Under the pieces are notes generated by a model, which saw only the letters and a list, made by a program, of their open reading frames with translations, was not told the origin of the DNA and did no database searches. Of a stretch of DNA of 64,000 bases, positions 37,201 to 46,200 are shown in pieces (position 1 is the stretch's first letter; every line of letters starts with the position of its first letter). Location: the NCBI GenBank assembly GCA_963995525.1, contig OZ023213.1, positions 36,328,350 to 36,392,349 on the forward strand, written 5' to 3'. The position numbers and the translations under genes are program-made. This DNA comes from Escarpia spicata (taxonomy: Eukaryota > Annelida > Polychaeta > Sabellida > Siboglinidae).

Positions 37201-40200
37201 GTCATATACCAGGGTAAACATTGCGCGCAGATCATCACGGCTACTTATGGCTAGAGTCGGATGTAGTTAGTGTGAGCAGGAGACAGCTGACACATGTCAT
37301 CCGGATGTCTTCACCACTAATTATTGGCTGTGCACTGTCACAAGAGGACAGCGTGTGACCCCCGTTGATATGGTTACAGGTGAGCCACGGTTACTGGTTA
37401 GCCACCACCCCCATAGTTGCTGTGCATGTGACCCCGTTGCTATGGTTACAAGTGAGCCACCACCCCATGGTTGCTGTGCATGTGACCCCCGTTGATATGG
37501 TTACATGTGAGCCACAGTTACTGGTTAGCCATCGCCCCCATCGTTGCTGTGCATATGACCCCGTTGGTATGGTTACAGGTGAGCCACCACCCGCCCATGG
37601 TTGCCATGCACACGGAGGCCAAAGACTGGACCTCTTGGCAGGAGTTCACGATGTCCAGTAAATTCAGGGGCAAGTACCTGCAGATCATCCCACTAGGTGA
37701 GTGCACATGGAGGAAGTCTTCACAGGTCTGTGCAGTTATAAGAATTAAGGTTGTGCTGAGATCTGTATTTTTATATTTCTCCTTGAAAGTCCGGGGTGAT
37801 GCTCGCCTTGATACTGGTCCTTAAAACTTAAGTGAAATTAACTTTATTTATTCCAAGTCTGAATTAAATATACACTAAAATAGTGTTCTGCTATACAAAT
37901 AATGTTTTAGCCATCTCCATCACCCTCTTGGTCCTGTTTTTCTGTATGTTTTCTGCACACTTTGTTGTGACACCGAGCGACCATTGGTGAAGTGCAGCTG
38001 CCCTTTAGCATGGCGTGTGACTGTATGGGCTGGTGTTTCAGGCTCTACGTGAAAATGCAATTGCTGAATTTAATATTATTTTGATATAACTAAGGATAAT
38101 AAAATCATCTACAAACATGCTGCTAGATGTACCCAGGATTTATTTTGAGTTATTGCCATTTGAACATCACGAATGCATAATCCTGCAATATATGTGTATG
38201 GCCGCGTTGATAGCCTGAAACAATAAGCCGCACCTCTCACATCCTATGCTATAGGCTTGGGCGCACTCTGTGGCATTCACTCTGTTGACCTCAGCTGATG
38301 GTTTGCCTCAGTGATGCATAACCCTGAAGGCCATCTTCAAGTAACATATATTTTAAAAATAGTTAATGATTGGCACGTGGATAATATTATCATTGATCAT
38401 TATGAATGAAATGTACATGTTCTTGATCCAATCGCTCTGAGCAATCCTATGGACTGGATACTGTGCTATGTAAGAACTTACCTTTACTTCCCTTATACTT
38501 ACCCGTGTGTCAGGGAGTAAAGTGTAAAGCGCTCTGAGCAATCCTATGGACTGGATACCGTGCTATGTAAGAACTTACCTTTACTTCCCTTTTACTTACA
38601 CGTGTGTCAGGGAGTAAAGTGTAAAGCGCTCTGAGCAATCCTATGGACTGGATACCGTGCTATGTAAGAACTTACCTTTACTTCCCTTTTACTTACACGT
38701 GTGCCAGGGAGTAAAGTGTAAAGCGCTCTGAGCAATCCTATGGACTGGATACCGTGCTATGTAAGAACTTACCTTTACTTCCCTTTTACTTACACGTGTG
38801 CCAGGGAGTAAAGTGTAAAGCGCTCTGAGCAATCCTATGGACTGGATACCGTGCTATGTAAGAACTTAGCTTTACTTCCCTTTTACTTACACGTGTGCCA
38901 GGGAGTAAAGTGTAAAGCGCTCTGAGCAATCCTATGGACTGGATACCGTGCTATGTAAGAACTTACCTTTACTTCCCTTATACTTACCCGTGTGTCAGGG
39001 AGTAAAGTGTAAAGCGCTCTGAGCAATCCTATGGACTGGATACCGTGCTATGTAAGAACTTACCTTTACTTCCCTTTTACTTACACGTGTGCCAGTGAGT
39101 AAAGTGTAAAGCGCTCTGAGCAATCCTATGGACTGGATACCGTGCTATGTAAGAACTTACCTTTACTTCCCTTATACTTACCCGTGTGTCAGGGAGTAAA
39201 GTGTAAAGCGCTCTGAGCAATCCTATGGACTGGATACCGTGCTATGTAAGAACTTACCTTTACTTCCCTTATACTTACACGTGTGCCAGGGAGTAAAGTG
39301 TAAAGCGCTCTGAGCAATCCTATGGACTGGATACCGTGCTATGTAAGAACTTACCTTTACTTCCCTTTTACTTACACGTGTGCCAGGGAGTAAAGTGTAA
39401 AGCGCTCTGAGCAATCCTATGGACTGGATACCGTGCTATGTAAGAACTTACCTTTACTTCCCTTTTACTTACACGTGTGCCAGGGAGTAAAGTGTAAAGC
39501 GCTCTGAGCAATCCTATGGACTGGATACCGTGCTATGTAAGAACTTAGCTTTACTTCCCTTTTACTTACACGTGTGCCAGGGAGTAAAGTGTAAAGCGCT
39601 CTGAGCAATCCTATGGACTGGATACCGTGCTATGTAAGAACTTACCTTTACTTCCCTTATACTTACCCGTGTGTCAGGGAGTAAAGTGTAAAGCGCTCTG
39701 AGCAATCCTATGGACTGGATACCGTGCTATGTAAGAACTTACCTTTACTTCCCTTTTACTTACACGTGTGCCAGGGAGTAAAGTGTAAAGCGCTCTGAGC
39801 AATCCTATGGACTGGATACCGTGCTATGTAAGAACTTACCTTTACTTCCCTTATACTTACCCGTGTGTCAGGGAGTAAAGTGTAAAGCGCTCTGAGCAAT
39901 CCTATGGACTGGATACCGTGCTATGTAAGAACTTACCTTTACTTTCCTTTTACTTACCCGTGTGTCAGGGAGTAAAGTGTAAAGTGCTCTGAGCAATCCT
40001 ATGGACTGGATACCGTGCTATGTAAGAACTTACCTTTACTTCCCTTTTACTTACACGTGTGCCAGGGAGTAAAGTGTAAAGCGCTCTGAGCAATCCTATG
40101 GACTGGATACCGTGCTATGTAAGAACTTACCTTTACTTCCCTTATACTTACCCGTGTGTCAGGGAGTAAAGTGTAAAGCGCTCTGAGCAATCCTATGGAC

Positions 40201-43200
40201 TGGATACCGTGCTATGTAAGAACTTACCTTTACTTCCCTTTTACTTACACGTGTGTCAGGGAGTAAAGTGTAAAGCGCTCTGAGCAATCCTATGGACTGG
40301 ATACCGTGCTATGTAAGAACTTACCTTTACTTCCCTTCTACTTACCCGTGTGTCAGGGAGTAAAGTGTAAAGCGCTCTGAGCAATCCTATGGACTGGATA
40401 CCGTGCTATGTAAGAACTTACCTTTACTTCCCTTTTACTTACACGTGTGTCAGGGAGTAAAGTGTAAAGCGCTCTGAGCAATCCTATGGACTGGATACCG
40501 TGCTATGTAAGAACTTACCTTTACTTCCCTTTTACTTACCCGTGTGTCAGGGAGTAAAGTGTAAAGCGCTCTGAGCAATCCTATGGACTGGATACCGTGC
40601 TATGTAAGAACTTACCTTTACTTCCTTTTTACTTACCCGTGTGTCAGGGAGTAATGTGTAAAGCGCACTGAGCAATCCTATGGACTGGATACCGTGGTAT
40701 GTAAGAACTTACCTTTACTTCCCTTATACTTACACGTGTGCCAGGGAGTAATGTGTAAAGCGCACTGAGCAATCCTATGGACTGGATACCGTGCTATGTA
40801 AGAACTTACCTTTACTTTCCTTTTACTTACCCGTGTGTCAGGGAGTAAAGTGTAAAGCGCTCTGAGCAATCCTATGGACTGGATACCGTGCTATGTAAGA
40901 ACTTACCTTTACTTCCCTTTTACTTACCCGTGTGTCAGGGAGTAAAGTGTAAAGCGCTCTGAGCAATCCTATGGACTGGATACCGTGCTATGTAAGAACT
41001 TACCTTTACTTCCTTTTTACTTACCCGTGTGTCAGGGAGTAATGTGTAAAGCGCACTGAGCAATCCTATGGACTGGATACCGTGGTATGTAAGAACTTAC
41101 CTTTACTTCCCTTATACTTACACGTGTGCCAGGGAGTAATGTGTAAAGCGCACTGAGCAATCCTATGGACTGGATACCGTGCTATGTAAGAACTTACCTT
41201 TACTTCCCTTTTACTTACACGTGTGTCAGGGAGTAAAGTGTAAAGCGCTCTGAGCAATCCTATGGACTGGATACCGTGCTATGTAAGAACTTACCTTTAC
41301 TTCCCTTTTACTTACCCGTGTGTCAGGGAGTAAAGTGTAAAGCGCTCTGAGCAATCCTATGGACTGGATACCGTGCTATGTAAGAACTTACCTTTACTTC
41401 CTTTTTACTTACCCGTGTGTCAGGGAGTAATGTGTAAAGCGCACTGAGCAATCCTATGGACTGGATACCGTGGTATGTAAGAACTTACCTTTACTTCCCT
41501 TATACTTACACGTGTGCCAGGGAGTAATGTGTAAAGCGCACTGAGCAATCCTATGGACTGGATACCGTGCTATGTAAGAACTTACCTTTACTTCCCTTTT
41601 ACTTACACGTGTGCCAGGGAGTAATGTGTAAAGCGCTCTGAGCAATCCTATGGACTGGATACCGTGCTATGTAAGAACTTACCTTTACTTCCCTTTTACT
41701 TACACGTGTGCCAGGGAGTAAAGTGTAAAGCGCTCTGAGCAATCCTATGGACTGGATACCGTGCTATGTAAGAACTTACCTTTACTTCCCTTATACTTAC
41801 CCGTGTGTCAGGGAGTAAAGTGTAAAGCGCTCTGAGCAATCCTATGGACTGGATACCGTGCTATGTAAGAACTTACCTTTACTTCCCTTTTACTTACACG
41901 TGTGCCAGGGAGTAAAGTGTAAAGCACTCTGAGCAATCCTATGGACTGGATACCGTGCTATGTAAGAACTTACCTTTACTTCCCTTTTACTTACACGTGT
42001 GCCAGGGAGTAAAGTGTAAAGCGCTCTGAGCAATCCTATGGACTGGGTACCGTGCTATGTAAGAACTTACCTTTACTTCCCTTTTACTTACACGTGTGCC
42101 AGGGAGTAAAGTGTAAAGCGCTCTGAGCAATCCTATGGACTGGATACCGTGCTATGTAAGAACTTACCTTTACTTCCCTTATACTTTCCCGTGTGTCAGG
42201 GAGTAAAGTGTAAAGCGCTCTGAGCAATCCTATGGACTGGATACCGTGCTATGTAAGAACTTACCTTTACTTTCCTTTTACTTACCCGTGTGTCAGGGAG
42301 TAAAGTGTAAAGTGCTCTGAGCAATCCTATGGACTGGATACCGTGCTATGTAAGAACTTACCTTTACTTCCCTTTTACTTACACGTGTGCCAGGGAGTAA
42401 AGTGTAAAGCGCTCTGAGCAATCCTATGGACTGGATACCGTGCTATGTAAGAACTTACCTTTACTTCCCTTATACTTACCCGTGTGTCAGGGAGTAAAGT
42501 GTAAAGCGCTCTGAGCAATCCTATGGACTGGATACCGTGCTATGTAAGAACTTACCTTTACTTCCCTTTTACTTACACGTGTGTCAGGGAGTAAAGTGTA
42601 AAGCGCTCTGAGCAATCCTATGGACTGGATACCGTGCTATGTAAGAACTTACCTTTACTTCCCTTCTACTTACCCGTGTGTCAGGGAGTAAAGTGTAAAG
42701 CGCTCTGAGCAATCCTATGGACTGGATACCGTGCTATGTAAGAACTTACCTTTACTTCCCTTTTACTTACACGTGTGTCAGGGAGTAAAGTGTAAAGCGC
42801 TCTGAGCAATCCTATGGACTGGATACCGTGCTATGTAAGAACTTACCTTTACTTCCCTTTTACTTACCCGTGTGTCAGGGAGTAAAGTGTAAAGCGCTCT
42901 GAGCAATCCTATGGACTGGATACCGTGCTATGTAAGAACTTACCTTTACTTCCTTTTTACTTACCCGTGTGTCAGGGAGTAATGTGTAAAGCGCACTGAG
43001 CAATCCTATGGACTGGATACCGTGGTATGTAAGAACTTACCTTTACTTCCCTTATACTTACACGTGTGCCAGGGAGTAATGTGTAAAGCGCACTGAGCAA
43101 TCCTATGGACTGGATACCGTGCTATGTAAGAACTTACCTTTACTTCCCTTTTACTTACACGTGTGTCAGGGAGTAAAGTGTAAAGCGCTCTGAGCAATCC

Positions 43201-46200
43201 TATGGACTGGATACCGTGCTATGTAAGAACTTACCTTTACTTCCCTTTTACTTACCCGTGTGTCAGGGAGTAAAGTGTAAAGCGCTCTGAGCAATCCTAT
43301 GGACTGGATACCGTGCTATGTAAGAACTTACCTTTACTTCCTTTTTACTTACCCGTGTGTCAGGGAGTAATGTGTAAAGCGCACTGAGCAATCCTATGGA
43401 CTGGATACCGTGGTATGTAAGAACTTACCTTTACTTCCCTTATACTTACACGTGTGCCAGGGAGTAATGTGTAAAGCGCACTGAGCAATCCTATGGACTG
43501 GATACCGTGCTATGTAAGAACTTACCTTTACTTCCCTTTTACTTACACGTGTGCCAGGGAGTAATGTGTAAAGCGCTCTGAGCAATCCTATGGACTGGAT
43601 ACCGTGCTATGTAAGAACTTACCTTTACTTCCCCTTTACTTATACGTGTGTCAGGGAGTAAAGTGTAAAGCACTCTGAGCAATCCTATGGACTGGATATT
43701 GTGCTATGTAAGAACTTACCTTTACTTCCCTTTTACTTACACGTGTGTCAGGGAGTAAAGTGTAAAGCGCTCTGAGCAATCCTATGGACTGGATACTGTG
43801 CTATGTAAGAACTTACCTTTACTTCCCTTATACTTACACGTGTGTCAGGTAGTAATGTGTAAAGCGCACTGAGCAATCCTATGGACTGGATACAGTGGTA
43901 TGTAAGAACTTACCTTTACTTCCCTTATACTTACACGTGTGCCAGGGAGTAATGTGTAAAGTGCACTGAGCAATCCCATGGACTGGATACCGTGCTATGT
44001 AAGAACTTACCTTTACTTCCCTTATACTTACACGTGTGTCAGGGAGTAATGTGTAAAGCGCACTGAGCAATCCTATGGACTGGATACCGTGGTATGTAAG
44101 AACTTACCTTTACTTCCCTTATACTTACACGTGTGCCAGGGAGTAATGTGTAAAGCGCACTGAGCAATCCTATGGACTGGATACCGTGCTATGTAAGAAC
44201 TTACCTTTACTTCCCTTTTACTTACACGTGTGCCAGGGAGTAATGTGTAAAGCGCTCTGAGCAATCCTATGGACTGGATACCGTGCTATGTAAGAACTTA
44301 CCTTTACTTTCCCTTTACTTACACGTGTGTCAGGGAGTAAAGTGTAAAGCGCTCTGAGCAATCCTATGGACTGGATACTGTGCTATGTAAGAACTTACCT
44401 TTACTTCCCTTATACTTACACGTGTGTCAGGGAGTAATGTGTAAAGCGCACTGAGCAATCCTATGGACTGGATACAGTGGTATGTAAGAACTTACCTTTA
44501 CTTCCCTTATACTTACACGTGTGCCAGGGAGTAATGTGTAAAGCGCACTGAGCAATCCTATGGACTGGATACCGTGCTATGTAAGAACTTACCTTTACTT
44601 CCCTTATACTTACACGTGTGCCAGGGAGTAATGTGTAAAGCGCACTGAGCAATCCTATGGACTGGATACTGTGCTATGTAAGAACTTACCTTTACTTCCC
44701 TTATACTTACACGTGTGTCAGGGAGTAATGTGTAAAGCGCACTGAGCAATCCTATGGACTGGATATTGTGCTATGTAAGAACTTACCTTTACTTCCCTTA
44801 TACTTACACGTGTGCCAGGGAGTAATGTGTAAAGCGCACTGAGCAATCCTATGGACTGGATACCGTGGTATGTAAGAACTTACCTTTACTTCCCTTATAC
44901 TTACACGTGTGTCAGGGAGTAATGTGTAAAGCGCACTGAGCAATCCTATGGACTGGATACCGTGCTATGTAAGAACTTACCTTTACTTCCCTTATACTTA
45001 CACGTGTGCCAGGGAGTAATGTGTAAAGCGCACTGAGCAATCCTATGGACTGGATACCGTGGTATGTAAGAACTTACCTTTACTTCCCTTATACTTACAC
45101 GTGTGCCAGGGAGTAATGTGTAAAGCGCACTGAGCAATCCTATGGACTGGATACCGTGGTATGTAAGAACTTACCTTTACTTCCCTTATACTTACACGTG
45201 TGTCAGGGAGTAATGTGTAAAGCGCACTGAGCAATCCTATGGACTGGATACCAAGCAATATAAGAACTTACCTTCACTTACCTTCTTGCAGGTATTGCCC
45301 ACCTTGTGTTCCCGGCGTCAGGCAACCACTACACGTGGCGCAAGGTGACAACCACGGTACACAACATCATCGTGGGTCGCCTGTGGGTGGACAACCACGG
45401 CGAGATGGAGATCATCAACCACAAGAACGGGGACAAGTGTAACATGAAATACATGCCCTACAGCTACTTTTCACGCGAGACTCCCAGGAAGGTAAGGGGT
45501 CATATCATAGGGTGGCAGAGTTAAGGGGTGATCTCATGTTTGCAAAGATAAGGAGTCATCTTATAGTTTGGCAAAAGTCAAAAACTGTGTTGTCCAGCTG
45601 TCAGTTTTGTTCTATATTTTCCTGTTCTATATTAATTCCAATTCCTATATTTTCATGTCGACATTTTAGCTGCAATTTCTGTATTTTTTGTGTGTAAATT
45701 ATAATTCCTACATGTTCCTGTTTCTTGAATTTTAATTGCAATTCCATTATTTTGGGTTTCCTATATTTTAATTGTGATTCCTATGCTTTTATGTTTCCCA
45801 TGTAATTGCAATTTGTACAGTTTTTTGTTTCCTATATTTTGACTATGATTCCAGTGTTTTCTTGTTTTCAATATTTTAATTGCAGTACCTATTTAAAAAA
45901 ATCCAATATTTCTCTAATTATTGTAAAGATATCAGCAATTGCTAATCTGTGCAAAGTTTAGTTTCTAGGTGGCGCCACCTAAATAAAACTAATTTTGTTA
46001 AAATATGTTCCTACATTTTTACTTCTGAACATTTTCCAATACCTTTTTTCGACCAAACCTGCATGGTCACATGACAATGTGTCAAGATTGTTGTTGTGAT
46101 GTGATTGACAGGTGATGGGAGTGGTGTCGGACAAGTTCGGGAAGGAGCGGTGGGTGATCCAGGGAACATGGGATGACAAAATGGAGGGAGCGCCAATCAT

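Noticed and set aside
39223..45258. Recurrent 63-residue open frames on the - strand (MLRALYTLLPGTRVS type)
   Set aside because: They are produced by the 97-bp satellite, recur at multiples of 97 bp, overlap one another and have no codon constraint.
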